A stretch of 64,000 nucleotides of DNA from UBA7672 sp963738625 (GCA_963738625.1 CAVTXH010000019.1:186001-250000); one strand, 5' to 3'; counted from the stretch's first letter, positions 42,620 to 52,387 are shown. Made by a program: numbers and translations. Notes: a model not told the origin generated them from the sequence alone.

Positions 42620-44746
42620 ATGAAGCGGATTGTGGCGGCGTTGATGGCTGGGCTCGCTGTAGCGGCGTGCAGCGCGAAGGAGCAGACGGCAGTGAAGGAC
42701 AGTTTCGATCCGGCGGCCCACCTGTTCCTCGAAGAGGTCGAGGGCGAGCAGGCGATCACCTGGGTGAAGGCGCAGAACGAGCGGACGCTCGGGCTGCTGC
42801 AGTCCGATCCGCGCTATCAGGGCTATTACGACGCGGCGCTGAGGATCGCGACGTCGAAGGAGCGGATTCCGCTCGGCTCGATCCGCAACGGCTTCGTCTA
42901 CAATTTCTGGCAGGACGAGGAGCATGAGCGCGGGCTATGGCGGCGCGCCAAGGTCGCCGACTATGCGGGCGCCGAGCCCAAGTGGGAGACACTGCTCGAC
43001 ATCGACGCGCTGGCGAAGGCCGAGGGCGCGAACTGGGTCTATAAGGGCGTCGACTGCCTGCCGCCGGCGAATGTCGACTGCATGGTCTCGCTGTCGGACG
43101 GCGGCAAGGATGCGACGCGGCTGCGCGAGTTCGACCTCACAAAAAAGGCGTTTGTCGCCGGCGGGTTCGACCTGCCCGAAGCGAAGTCGGACGCGGTGTG
43201 GGTGGACAAGGACACGCTGCTGGTCGCGACCGATTGGGGTTCCGGCACGCTGACCGAGAGCGGCTATCCGTTCGTGGTGAAGCGGCTGAAGCGCGGGCAG
43301 ACGCTGGCCGAAGCGGTCGAGGTATTCCGCGGCACGGCGCAGGATGTGGCGACATCGCCGCTGGTGCTGGGCGACAGCGCCGGCAAGCGCTGGTTCGGCG
43401 CGGTGCGCGGCGAGACGTTCTTTACCTCCAGCTTCCACATGTTCCCGGACGGCGGCGGCGCGCCGGTGAAGCTGCCGATCCCGCTGAAGTCGAGCCCGCG
43501 CGGTCTCTACAACGATCGCCTGCTGGTGACCCTGGAGGAGGACTGGACGCCGGAGGGACAGGGCTTCTTCAAGTCCGGCGATCTTATCGCCTTCTCGTGG
43601 TCGTCTTTCCTCAAGGACGCAAAGCTGCCGGCGGTGGAGCTGGTAATGCATCCGTCTGAGCGGCAGGCGATCCAGGACGTGAGCGTCGCCAAAGGCGGCG
43701 TGCTGCTGGGCCTGTCGGACAATGTCGTTCTGAAAGTGCTGCAGCTCAACGAGGCGGGCGGCAAGTGGACATCGAAAGAGATCGCGCTGCCGCCGAACGG
43801 GTCGGCGGGCGTGGCGTTTGCCGATGAAGAAGAGTTGGCGGCGTTCCTGACGTTCGAGAACTATCTCTCGCCGGATGCACTCTACACGTATGACGTGGGC
43901 TCGGGCGCGCTGAAGCAGATCAAGTCGCTGCCGGCCTGGTTCGACGCTGCGCCCTATCAGGTCGACCAGTATGAGGCGATATCGAAGGACGGAACGAAAG
44001 TGCCGTACTTCGTCGTGCACAAAAACGACATCGCGCTCGATGGATCGAACCCGACGCTGCTCTATGGCTATGGCGGATTCCAGGTGAGCCAGACGCCGAA
44101 CTATTCGGGCACGGTGGGCAAGCTGTGGCTGGAGCAGGGCGGCGTCTATGTGATGGCCAACATACGCGGCGGCGGCGAGTTCGGCCCGGCCTGGCACCAG
44201 GCAGGGCTGAAGCTGAAGCGGCAGGTGGTCTATGACGACTTCATCGGCGTGGCTGAGGACCTGATCGCCAAGAAGATCACGTCGAAGGACAAGCTCGGCG
44301 CGATGGGCGGATCGAATGGCGGACTGCTGATGGGCGTGATGTTCACTCAGCGGCCGGATCTCTTTAAAGCCATCGTCTGCCAGGTGCCGCTGCTCGACAT
44401 GCTGCGCTATCACCTGTTGTTGGCCGGCGCGTCCTGGATGGACGAGTATGGCGATCCGGAGGTGCCGGAGGAGCGCGCCTGGCTCGAGAAGCTGTCGCCC
44501 TATCACAATGTGAAGGCCGACGCGGCGTATCCGGAGATCTACTTCGAGACATCGACCAAGGACGACCGCGTGCACCCGGGCCACGCCCGCAAGATGGCCA
44601 AGCGTCTGGAAGATCTCGGCAAGCCGTTCCTCTACTACGAGAACACCGACGGAGGGCACTCTGCAGCGGCCAACCAGCGCGAGGCGGCGCGCAGGGCGGC
44701 GCTGGAGTACACCTATCTCGCGCGCAAGCTGATCGAGGGAAAATAG
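42620..44746 (+). CDS. Prolyl oligopeptidase family serine peptidase (S9), lipoprotein
   Basis: 708 residues with a lipobox (LAVAAC), so it is anchored in the periplasm. A beta-propeller N-terminal part and a C-terminal alpha/beta-hydrolase. Catalytic triad by position: Ser565 in GGSNGGLL, Asp649 in TSTKDDRVHPG, His680 in DGGHSAA. The YGYGGFQVS and NIRGGGEFG segments near the active site are typical of POP enzymes. These cleave after proline in short peptides; a periplasmic form probably processes imported or secreted peptides. Followed by an ASCH gene 31 bases on. Confidence 0.93.
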   Translation: MKRIVAALMAGLAVAACSAKEQTAVKDSFDPAAHLFLEEVEGEQAITWVKAQNERTLGLLQSDPRYQGYYDAALRIATSKERIPLGSIRNGFVYNFWQDEEHERGLWRRAKVADYAGAEPKWETLLDIDALAKAEGANWVYKGVDCLPPANVDCMVSLSDGGKDATRLREFDLTKKAFVAGGFDLPEAKSDAVWVDKDTLLVATDWGSGTLTESGYPFVVKRLKRGQTLAEAVEVFRGTAQDVATSPLVLGDSAGKRWFGAVRGETFFTSSFHMFPDGGGAPVKLPIPLKSSPRGLYNDRLLVTLEEDWTPEGQGFFKSGDLIAFSWSSFLKDAKLPAVELVMHPSERQAIQDVSVAKGGVLLGLSDNVVLKVLQLNEAGGKWTSKEIALPPNGSAGVAFADEEELAAFLTFENYLSPDALYTYDVGSGALKQIKSLPAWFDAAPYQVDQYEAISKDGTKVPYFVVHKNDIALDGSNPTLLYGYGGFQVSQTPNYSGTVGKLWLEQGGVYVMANIRGGGEFGPAWHQAGLKLKRQVVYDDFIGVAEDLIAKKITSKDKLGAMGGSNGGLLMGVMFTQRPDLFKAIVCQVPLLDMLRYHLLLAGASWMDEYGDPEVPEERAWLEKLSPYHNVKADAAYPEIYFETSTKDDRVHPGHARKMAKRLEDLGKPFLYYENTDGGHSAAANQREAARRAALEYTYLARKLIEGK

Positions 44747-44777
44747 GCGCCTCGCGCCTGACGGCCGGGAGGCCGCG

Positions 44778-45056
44778 ATGCAGTTTACCAAGCGTCTTCG
44801 CGCGCACGTCGTGTCCGGCGCGGTGACCTGCAGCGTGCGCATCTGGCAGCGCCCGCATGTGAAAGTGGGCGGGCGCTATCGGCTCGGGCCAGGCGCGATC
44901 GAGGTGACCTCGATCCGGCAGATCGAACTCGGCGACATCACGCCCGCCCTTGCTCGCAGGTCAGGCTTCGCCGGCGTGGTCGACCTGCTGAAGACCGCCA
45001 AGCATGGCCCCGGCAAGACCGTCTACCTCGTCGAATTCACCTACAGGGAAGACTAA
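44778..45056 (+). CDS. ASCH-domain protein
   Basis: 92 residues with the ASCH/PUA-like fold: KRLRAHVVSGAVTCSVRIWQRPHVKVGGRY is the conserved first half, GAIEVTSIRQIELGDITPAL the second, and VDLLKTAKHGPGKTVYLVEFTY the end. Family members bind RNA or act on modified nucleosides; some are N4-acetylcytidine amidohydrolases, but their shorter catalytic motif is not clear here. It lies 31 bases after the prolyl oligopeptidase and may be co-transcribed. Confidence 0.8.
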   Translation: MQFTKRLRAHVVSGAVTCSVRIWQRPHVKVGGRYRLGPGAIEVTSIRQIELGDITPALARRSGFAGVVDLLKTAKHGPGKTVYLVEFTYRED

Positions 45057-45463
45057 TCGCGCCCCGATTAAGCAAAGAATCGGGCGGGCAGTTTGGTGAC
45101 GGCGATTTCCTTTCGGGCAAACACCAATCAGGAACTGGTGCTCGCGCCAGGGAAGTCGAATGCGCGCTGGTCGCCGTTTGCCAAAGCAAAGCCAGGCAGT
45201 CGGCCGGCGAATACTTCTCGTTACGGAAGATTGACGCAGCGTTTGATTGGCTTTTTTGGTTATCGCCCGCGGAAGGTGTGATGAAGATCCTGCACAGCAC
45301 AATCTATTTTCGGATTCTGCATCCTCGCGGCGTTGACGGTGTCCAGCTTTCAAATAACGTTTGCGAAAGAAGCGAGCCGTGGCCTCCCCCCGGTATCGCG
45401 ATGGCGCCGAGCGAAAAACGCCGGACGCTGGACAAGAGTGAAATTGAGGGAGGCTAAGTTACA
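45057..45463. other. 400-base stretch without a recognised gene
   Basis: Between the ASCH gene and the TonB receptor. Base composition is less GC-rich than the surroundings around 45,180-45,360. Open frames of 60-90 codons occur on both strands, but none has recognisable family features or a ribosome-binding site. It carries the receptor promoter; the Shine-Dalgarno GGGAGG lies at 45449-45454. Confidence 0.6.
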
Positions 45464-48366
45464 ATGGCGCGTATTCATCGTTTTCCGCTCGTGAGTCTTT
45501 TGGCTCTGGGCATGGCGTTGCCAGCAGCTGCGCAGGTGCAACCACCCGCTCAGCCGACGCCGCAAGCCGAGCCACAGGCAGAACCGCAGGAGCGAGAACG
45601 CGACGTTGTCGTTGTGACCGCGCAAAAGCGCGAAGAGTTGGTGCAGGACATCGCGGTGGCCGTGACCGCGATCACCAGCGAGATGCGCGATGAAATCGGC
45701 CTCACGACGGTGCAGGACTACACGAACTTCGCGCCAGGCCTCAGCTACTCGACCGCCGCCGACCGCCTCGGCATGCGGGGCGTGACGCGGACGTCGAACA
45801 ATTTCGGCATCCGGTCCGGCATCTCGAACTATGTCGACGGCGTTTACTTCTCGAGCGCCATTCCCGCCAGCCGCGAACCGATCTTCATCGACCGGGTCGA
45901 GGTCGTCCGCGGTCCGCAGGGCACGCTGTATGGCCGTGACTCCATCGGCGGTGCGCTCAACGTCATCACCAAGCGCCCGACCGACGAGTTCGAAGGTCAG
46001 GTCAATATGGGCATCGGCAATTTCGACACCATGAAGGTCGAAACCACGATGGCCGGGCCGATCACCGACTGGCTGCGTTACCGCGTTGGCGGCCACCGTT
46101 CCGCGCAGAACGAAGGCTGGCTCACCAACTATTCGGGCCTGCAGACGGAAGGCGGGCGCCGCAACGACAGCTATGTCGAAGCCCAGCTGGAAGGAAATAT
46201 CGGCGACCGCTTCGACTGGTGGGTCCGCGCCGGCTCGCTGAGCTGGGACGTTCGCTACGGCGCTCCAGGCGCGCGCACGTCCGGCAACGATGGGCAGCCT
46301 TATGACACGCGCTTCTTCCCGCCCGGCGCCATTCGTGCCGAACGGCCTTTTCGGCCTCACCGGCCTGCCCACGAACGTCAACAAGGTCGGCAACCAGACG
46401 ACCAACCCCGGCATCACCGACCCGCGGGGCTTCAACGTCGATTTCACGAACTTCGCCCATCTCTGGCCGACCCAGGAGTATGCAGTCGAGGCCATCTACC
46501 ACGCCGACAATTTCGACGTGAAATATCTCGGCGGCTATGTCTGGTATCATTACAATCTGCAGCAGGATAACGACGGCTCGCCGGTCAAGTCGTTCGATTT
46601 CGGCGGACGGAACTTCAAAAGCGACCGCGTGTCCGACTACAACGAGAACCGCGCCTGGTATTCGAACGAGATCAACATCGTCTCGACCGGCGATTCCCCG
46701 CTCTCGTGGATCGTCGGCCTCTATCAGTACCAGGAGAACTACACCCAGCCGATCTATGTCTCGGAAAGAGGCAGTGTGGGCGGCGTCGTCCAGCGGCTGG
46801 ATCAGGTTCAAGGCTTCAATTTCGCCGGCATGCCTGAACTGCCGGACTTCACCGGCCGCAGTTCAGCGTCCGGTTCGCAGGTTGGCGGCGATCTCTATTT
46901 CCATACCAACAACCAGGGCCTGAACAACGCCTATGGCGCGTTCCTCCAAACTGACTACCAGTTCAACGACGAATGGAAACTGACCGCCGGCATTCGCTGG
47001 TCCAAGGATGTCATGAAAGGCCGTGAATATGCGCGCCTGATCACGCTCTACACCACCGAAGCGGCGCTCGAGGCGGGACTTGCTCCGTTCGCCGGACTTG
47101 TTGGCGGCGTGGCAAACCTCAATGCTCTCGTTTCGCCACGCACCGACGTCACCCGGACTCTTGGCGGTGCTGATCCGAACACTATCAATCCATTGGGCGG
47201 AAACCCCTGCGGTCTCGCCGGCCGCGGCGTCGTCAACGCGAACGTGACGGCTGCTAACGGAGCTTTCAATCCCACTACACTTGCATGCACCGGCTCCACG
47301 GTCGATCGCAGCCGCTTTGGCATCTACTTCGACCCGGTGACCAACAACGCCTACCGCGATCTGGCAGCGAGCTGGAACGAGGTGACCGGCGTGGTCGGCC
47401 TCGACTGGACGCCGGATGCCGACACGCTCATCTACGCCAAGTACAACCGCGGCTATAAGCCCGGTGGTCTGGGCTGCGCCGACACCTTCTGCCTGATGGT
47501 GCCGACGCCCTTCACCGACAAGGAACTCGTCGACGCGGTCGAACTGGGCTTCAAGCGCGAATGGCCGGAATGGAACCTCACGACCAACGCCGTGCTGTTC
47601 TACTACGACTATCAGGGCTATCAGGTCTCGAACACGGTCGTGCCGGAGGATCCGGATGATGCGGGTCCGCTGCCGCGTCCGCCTGCCTACTCGGCCTACG
47701 TCAACCTGCCGACGACCACGACGACGGGCTTCGAACTCGAGACGATCTGGTATCCGACGGACAATCTGAGGGTGCTGTTCAACTACGGCTACACCAACCC
47801 GGAAATCGGGGATTCTCCGTCCCTGATCCACGCCCTCGATCCGTTTGCTAGGGACCCGGATGCGCAGCCCCTGGGCACGGCGCTGGCCAACGGCCAACGT
47901 GGTCAGAACCTGAATGGCAACATCCTGCCGTTCAGCCCCAAGAACAAAATCGCTCTCGATTCCCACCTATACGATCGACTTCGAGGACGGCTCCAAGCTC
48001 GATGCATCGATCAGCTATTTCTGGCAGGACATCTCCTACAGCTCGGTGTTCAACCGCTGGGCCACGAAGATCCCGTCCTGGGACCAGACAGATGCTCGCC
48101 TGAGCTGGACCAGCAGCGACGGCGCGTTCACCCTGATCGGCTTCGTCAAGAACTTGTTTGACGAGGACGTCTATGACAGCCGCGGCGGTGGACGCCGTCA
48201 GGGCAACAACCGTAACGTGATCCCGGGACTGTGCGGCACCACCGCCCTGAACACGGTTTCGCATGCGGTGAACCCGGCGGGCGTGCTTGCCGAGGATTGC
48301 CTCACCATCACCAACACCTTCCGTCCGCCGCGGGTACTCGGCGCGGAGTTGCAGTTCCACTTCTAA
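45464..48366 (+). pseudogene. TonB-dependent outer-membrane receptor broken by two frameshifts
   Basis: Three overlapping frames together make one receptor. The first (from 45464) has a signal peptide and plug start (VVVTAQKREELVQDIAVAVTA, in pieces), then the plug domain (RVEVVRGPQGTLYGRDSIGG). Near 46,315-46,325 the frame moves by one base: the correct sequence resumes as PAPFVPNGLFGLTG. Near 47,960 it moves again at TTCCCACC, where one extra C would explain the shift, and resumes as YTIDFEDGSKLDASISYF, ending in the outer-membrane signature RVLGAELQFHF. Otherwise the barrel is complete. Sequencing errors in base runs or true decay are both possible. A strong terminator follows. Confidence 0.88.
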
Positions 48367-48404
48367 GTTTACCCTGTGGGTCTGTAAGCTCCCGCAAGGT
48401 TCCT

Positions 48405-48437
48405 GCGCCGGCTCTTATAGAGCCGGCGCTTTTTTTT
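48405..48437 (+). terminator. Strong rho-independent terminator after the TonB receptor
   Basis: GCGCCGGCTC (48405-48414), loop TTATA, GAGCCGGCGC (48420-48429), then eight T. Perfect ten-pair stem. It lies between the convergent TonB receptor and BLUF genes. Confidence 0.92.
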
Positions 48438-48453
48438 GCTTTTCAGACGGCCG

Positions 48454-48882
48454 TCAGTCGCCGCGATTGACGATCGATGCAGTGGCGACCAGGTCGTGCA
48501 GCAGGGCCATGGTCGCCTGTCCGGAACAATCGAAAGGATCGAGCTCGGGCCGCTTGAAGTATTTGAGGAGGAGCGAGGGGTTGATCTTGGCGATGTTCGC
48601 CTGACCCATTGTCCACGCGCCAAACTTCCGCTCGGCAATCTCTTCGTAGGATAGCAGGCGCACCTGCTGGTGCCGGTTGTCGCGGACAATCGCGTTGTAC
48701 AATTCGCACACCTCGTCCCGCCCGCCTTCAAGAAGCTGGATGAAGACATCGCCCGACACGCAGAGCAGGCCCGTGATCCCCAGCGCCGGGTTGTTCCTGC
48801 GCGACTGTTCGAGGATGCCATCCAGAACGGCGGCGCTGGTGGCGGCCGCTGCACGACTAGCATAGAGAAGACGAACGAGCAT
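48454..48882 (-). CDS. BLUF-domain blue-light photoreceptor
   Basis: 142 residues, FAD-binding BLUF domain with a short C-terminal extension and no output domain. The functional residues have the exact spacing of the AppA set: Tyr7 (LLYAS), Asn31 (RRNNPALGITG), Gln49 (FIQLLEG), Trp90 and Met92 (GAWTMG), corresponding to AppA Tyr21, Asn45, Gln63, Trp104 and Met106. It should respond to blue light by a red shift of bound FAD. It starts 9 bases after the folE stop, so both are on one mRNA. The output would need a partner protein. Confidence 0.93.
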   Translation of the reverse strand: MLVRLLYASRAAAATSAAVLDGILEQSRRNNPALGITGLLCVSGDVFIQLLEGGRDEVCELYNAIVRDNRHQQVRLLSYEEIAERKFGAWTMGQANIAKINPSLLLKYFKRPELDPFDCSGQATMALLHDLVATASIVNRGD

Positions 48883-48891
48883 TTTCTTGAC

Positions 48892-49602
48892 TCAGTCTTT
48901 GAGGTTCAGAAGGGAAAGGAACTCGCGGCGCAGCGTGTGGTCTTTCAAGAAAGAGCCGCGCATGACGCTGTTGGTCATCTTGGTTGCGTCGTCCTTGACC
49001 CCGCGCCAGTGCATGCAGAAGTGATCCGCCTCCATGACGACGGCAAGCCCGTCGGGCCTTACCTTTTCGATCAGCAGCTCCGCCATCTGGGTAATCGCCT
49101 CTTCCTGGATCTGGGGGCGGGACATGATCCATTCTGCAAGGCGCGAATATTTCGACAGCCCAATCAGGTTCGAATGCTCGTTGGGCATCAGGCCGATCCA
49201 GAGACGGCCCATGATCGGGCAGAGATGGTGGCTGCAGGCGCTGCGCACCGTGATGGGGCCGACGATCATCAGCTCGTTCAGGGATGCAGCGTTCGGGAAC
49301 TCCGTGACAGGTGGCGGCGCAAGATAGCGGCCACGGAACACTTCCGTCAGATACATCTTTGCGACCCGGCGGGCGGTGTCCTGCGTGTTGTGATCGCTGT
49401 CGGTGTCGATCACCAGGCTTTCGAGCACGCCCTTGAGCTTGCCCTCGACTTCGAGAAGGAGGGCGTCGAGTTCGCCGGGCTCGAGAAAGGCCGCAATGTT
49501 GTCGTTGGCGTGGAAACGGCGCCCGGCCTTCTGCAGGCGGGAGCGGATACGCGCCGAAACCGGCTCTGCGGGGTTTGCTGGCGGTTTCACGGGCGCGTCC
49601 AT
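48892..49602 (-). CDS. folE: GTP cyclohydrolase I
   Basis: Converts GTP to 7,8-dihydroneopterin triphosphate, first step of folate and pterin synthesis. 236 residues. Zinc ligands Cys123 and His126 (RSACSHHLCP) and Cys196 (DHFCMHWRGV) correspond to E. coli Cys110, His113 and Cys181. QDTARRVAKMYLTEVF and GLSKYSRLAEW are conserved. Here it precedes a BLUF gene rather than folate genes; in several light-response loci a folE copy supplies pterin cofactors for photolyase/cryptochrome. Whether it is the only folE in the genome cannot be told. Confidence 0.95.
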   Translation of the reverse strand: MDAPVKPPANPAEPVSARIRSRLQKAGRRFHANDNIAAFLEPGELDALLLEVEGKLKGVLESLVIDTDSDHNTQDTARRVAKMYLTEVFRGRYLAPPPVTEFPNAASLNELMIVGPITVRSACSHHLCPIMGRLWIGLMPNEHSNLIGLSKYSRLAEWIMSRPQIQEEAITQMAELLIEKVRPDGLAVVMEADHFCMHWRGVKDDATKMTNSVMRGSFLKDHTLRREFLSLLNLKD

Positions 49603-49684
49603 GGTTCTTTCTCATTCCAGACAGACTTAGGAGATCTGCTTAGCTGGGTCGCCGGACGGGCGGCGGGAAGTGCGCAGCCAACAC

Positions 49685-50425
49685 CTAGAACACTATTTCT
49701 GCGCCGTCCCACCCAAACAGCCGGCCGGAATGTTCAGGCGTAAGGCTATCAATCACGGACAGCAGATGGCCCGCCGCGACGTCTGGAGCGAACATCCTGC
49801 TTGCCGCCGTTCCGTCCTGGAACGGCGCGGATAGTGCGGTGTCGACCGTGCCCGGATGCAGCGCCACGCATATCGCACCGCGATTGGCCCGCTCTAGCTC
49901 GATTGCCAGGTTCCGGACCAGCATGTTGAGCGCCGCCTTCGAGGCGCGATAGGCGTGCCATCCGCCGAGACGGTTGTCCGATATCGACCCGACGCGCGCA
50001 GACAGCGCCGCGAACACGGATTTGTCCGATTTGGCCATCAGCGCCAGCACATGTTTCCCTATCAGAGCGGGGCCGATGGCGTTGATGGCGAAAGCACGGT
50101 GCAGCGCCCCGGCGTCGAGCGAGCGCCAGGTTTTCTCAGGCTGCATGTCCGGCGCATGAAGAAGGCCGGTTGCGACGAAGACCAGATGTACCGGGCCATC
50201 CGCCGGAAAGGTTTCGGCCGCGGCTGAAATGGATGCTTCATCCTCCAGGTCGAACGTGAAGGCTCGCACTCTTGCGCCGCCCGGCTCGATCGCGCGGCAA
50301 GCGCCGGCGTACACAACCGCGCATCGCGGATCGGCGCTCAGCGCGCGCACCATGGCGCCGCCGATCCCGCCGGCGGCGCCGAACACAACGGCGCGATACT
50401 GATCGGGGAAAGACGGAAGGATCAT
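49685..50425 (-). CDS. Short-chain dehydrogenase (CsgA-type, light-cluster SDR)
   Basis: 246 residues. Cofactor loop GAAGGIGGAMVRAL, central VFVATGLLH in place of NNAG, catalytic serine region ALSARVGSISDN, and YxxxK in HAYRASKAALN. The VATGLLH wording and the PGTVDTALSAPFQ end are typical of the C-factor-like SDR often encoded beside photolyase genes. It is 82 bases upstream of folE on the same strand, so it may start the folE-BLUF operon. The substrate is unknown. Divergent from the SOUL gene. Confidence 0.85.
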   Translation of the reverse strand: MILPSFPDQYRAVVFGAAGGIGGAMVRALSADPRCAVVYAGACRAIEPGGARVRAFTFDLEDEASISAAAETFPADGPVHLVFVATGLLHAPDMQPEKTWRSLDAGALHRAFAINAIGPALIGKHVLALMAKSDKSVFAALSARVGSISDNRLGGWHAYRASKAALNMLVRNLAIELERANRGAICVALHPGTVDTALSAPFQDGTAASRMFAPDVAAGHLLSVIDSLTPEHSGRLFGWDGAEIVF

Positions 50426-50588
50426 GTGTGCGTCGCCTTACCAACAGGTACGCGCTACGTCGCGTATGGATCTTCAGACGCCGAGCGGCGTTGTGCCACA
50501 CACGGCCCGCACGCGCTCATCGTCCCGGACCGATCGGCAGATCCGTTCGAGGCTGGGATGCGTATCAGGATCACAATGGAGATGCCGG

Positions 50589-51218
50589 ATGAGAATAGCT
50601 GTCTTCGCGCTAGCCTGTCTTTCAGCAGCGGCGTGCCTGTCCTCGGCAGCGTGCGCCACCGTGGGCGTTGAGGAGCCAGCCTTCAGCCTGATCCGCGAGG
50701 ACGGGGCTTTCGAAATCCGCGAGTACGCGCCGACGATCGTCGCCGAAACCACGCTTGGCGGCGAGGCGGTGAAGGCGCGCAATACGGGCTTCATGCCCCT
50801 GGCCGACTATATCTTCGCGAAGGATCGCAAGGGCGGCGAGATCGCGATGACTGCGCCAGTCACCCAAACGCAGCGCCCGAAAATTGCGATGACGGCGCCG
50901 GTTACCCAGGAATCCTCCGCCGCCGGCTGGACAATCGGCTTCACAATGCCGGCGGGCTACACGATGGAGACGCTTCCCGCGCCAGCCAATCCGGCTGTCA
51001 GGCTGGTCCAACAGCCGGCCCGCAGGATGGCGGTGATTGTTTTCTCCGGCCTTGCAGGCGATGAGCGGATGGAAGCAAAGCGCCGCGAACTGCTCGACAG
51101 GATCGCCAAGGAAGGCCTTTCACCCGTCGGGGAGCCCGTCTTTGCTTTCTATGATCCGCCGTGGACGCTGCCTTTCATGCGGCGCAACGAGGTGATGATC
51201 GAGGTCGCGGCGAGCTAA
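50589..51218 (+). CDS. SOUL-family haem-binding lipoprotein
   Basis: The ATG at 50589 gives 209 residues with a signal peptide and possible lipobox (LSSAAC); the open frame upstream is non-conserved. The SOUL pattern is clear: PAFSLIREDGAFEIREYAPTIVAET (in pieces), ARNTGFMPLADYIF, two successive IAMTAPVTQ motifs, and YTMETLPAPANP. SOUL proteins bind haem or tetrapyrroles. Divergent from the SDR-folE-BLUF unit across 163 bases. Confidence 0.9.
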   Translation: MRIAVFALACLSAAACLSSAACATVGVEEPAFSLIREDGAFEIREYAPTIVAETTLGGEAVKARNTGFMPLADYIFAKDRKGGEIAMTAPVTQTQRPKIAMTAPVTQESSAAGWTIGFTMPAGYTMETLPAPANPAVRLVQQPARRMAVIVFSGLAGDERMEAKRRELLDRIAKEGLSPVGEPVFAFYDPPWTLPFMRRNEVMIEVAAS

Positions 51219-51385
51219 GGGCGCGCCAGCCGATTACACTTTGGTGATCTGCGATCCAGGGCGGCGCGGGCTTCGTACCAAGCTGCAAGTGGCGGCATTA
51301 ACCGGACGAAGTCTTCAGGCAATGTCCTGCATGACGAAAGCCCGGCGCCCGCCGAAGCGCCTCGGTTCAGGAACAGGATTCATCA

Positions 51386-51943
51386 ATGTCGAAAATCTTC
51401 TCGGTTGCGGCCATGGCTCTTCTTGCCGCCGCGTGCTCCCCACCCGTTCAAACGGCGACTGACGCGGCCCCGGCGACGCCCGCAATGGCGGACCCCGCTC
51501 CTGCAGCTCCGGCTGTTGTGGCCAAGGACATCGTTGATACCGCTGTCGGCGCCGGTTCGTTCACCACGCTCGTTGCGGCGGTCCAGGCTGCAGGCCTTGA
51601 AGCAACCCTGCGCGGGCCGGGGCCTTTCACGGTTTTCGCGCCGACTGACGCGGCGTTCGCGGCTCTGCCGGCCGGCACGGTGGAAGGCCTGCTCAAACCG
51701 GAGAACAAGGACAAGCTGGTCGCGATCCTCACCTACCATGTCCTTCCCGCCGAGGTGATGTCGTCCGCCGTCGCCGGCAAGACGCTCGAGCCTGCAACAG
51801 TGCAGGGCGCCACGGTGAAGGTTGTCGGCGCCGCCGATGGCGCCGTGATGGTCAACGACGCCAAGGTTGTCACCGCTGACGTCGACGCCTCCAACGGCGT
51901 CATTCACGTGATCGACAAGGTGATCATGCCGCCGGCCAAGTAG
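51386..51943 (+). CDS. Fasciclin-domain lipoprotein
   Basis: 185 residues with lipobox LAAAC and a Pro/Ala-rich linker. One FAS1 domain: DIVDTAVGAGSFTTLVAAVQAAGL, the H1 motif GPFTVFAPTDAAFAALP, the Tyr-His pair TYHVLPAEV and the C-terminal H2 motif NGVIHVIDKVIMPP. FAS1 proteins act in adhesion or matrix contacts. In the light-response clusters of several marine and soil proteobacteria a fasciclin gene accompanies SOUL and photolyase genes. Ends before a strong terminator. Confidence 0.92.
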   Translation: MSKIFSVAAMALLAAACSPPVQTATDAAPATPAMADPAPAAPAVVAKDIVDTAVGAGSFTTLVAAVQAAGLEATLRGPGPFTVFAPTDAAFAALPAGTVEGLLKPENKDKLVAILTYHVLPAEVMSSAVAGKTLEPATVQGATVKVVGAADGAVMVNDAKVVTADVDASNGVIHVIDKVIMPPAK

Positions 51944-52015
51944 GCGGACGGTCTCGAGCGAAAGCTTTCACTCTCCCCCAAGCGCCGCCGCCTCCGACCT
52001 TGCGGTGCGCTTCTA

Positions 52016-52058
52016 ACGGCCGCCCGTGCGCTCTTTCGCGCGAGCGGCCGTTTTTTTT
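52016..52058 (+). terminator. Rho-independent terminator after the fasciclin gene
   Basis: ACGGCCGC (52016-52023) pairs with GCGGCCGT (52044-52051), the intervening sequence has its own GCGC pairing around TCTTTC, and eight T follow. Confidence 0.85.
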
Positions 52059-52180
52059 GCTTCTGACCTGCGCGCCGGTCGAAGGAAAAAGGCTGCATTG
52101 CAAGGCCGCCGCGCGCGTCAGCTTGACGGGGCGCCATGTTGAAGCGTCATCTCACCGGCGGCGTCGAACAGGAGGCTTTC

Positions 52181-52387
52181 ATGAGCGTCTATCGTGTCAC
52201 CGACATCATCGGCACAAGCGACAAGAGTTGGGAGGATGCGGCGCGCGAGGCGCTGAGCACGGCGTCTGAATCGCTCCGCGACCTCAGGGTCGCCGAAGTC
52301 GTGGCCCAGGACATCGCGCTTGGCGACGATGGCAAGATCGCCTCGTTCCGCACCAAGCTGCGCGTCAGCTTCAAGTACGAGAAGTAG
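52181..52387 (+). CDS. Dodecin (flavin-binding)
   Basis: 68 residues after the Shine-Dalgarno AGGAGG, the usual dodecin size. Sequence MSVYRVTDIIGTSDKSWEDA with the stacking Trp, then ESLRDLRVAEVVAQDIAL and FRTKLRVSFKYEK. Dodecins form hollow dodecamers that store riboflavin/FMN or FAD and quench excited flavin, guarding against photodamage. Its position behind a BLUF-FolE-SOUL-fasciclin neighbourhood suggests a role in flavin supply or photoprotection. Separate transcript from the fasciclin gene. Confidence 0.93.
   Translation: MSVYRVTDIIGTSDKSWEDAAREALSTASESLRDLRVAEVVAQDIALGDDGKIASFRTKLRVSFKYEK

Noticed and set aside
45093..45300. Short open frames on both strands before the broken TonB receptor
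   Set aside because: No family features or ribosome-binding sites; one stretch reading RRILLVTED looked like a response-regulator start but stops at once.
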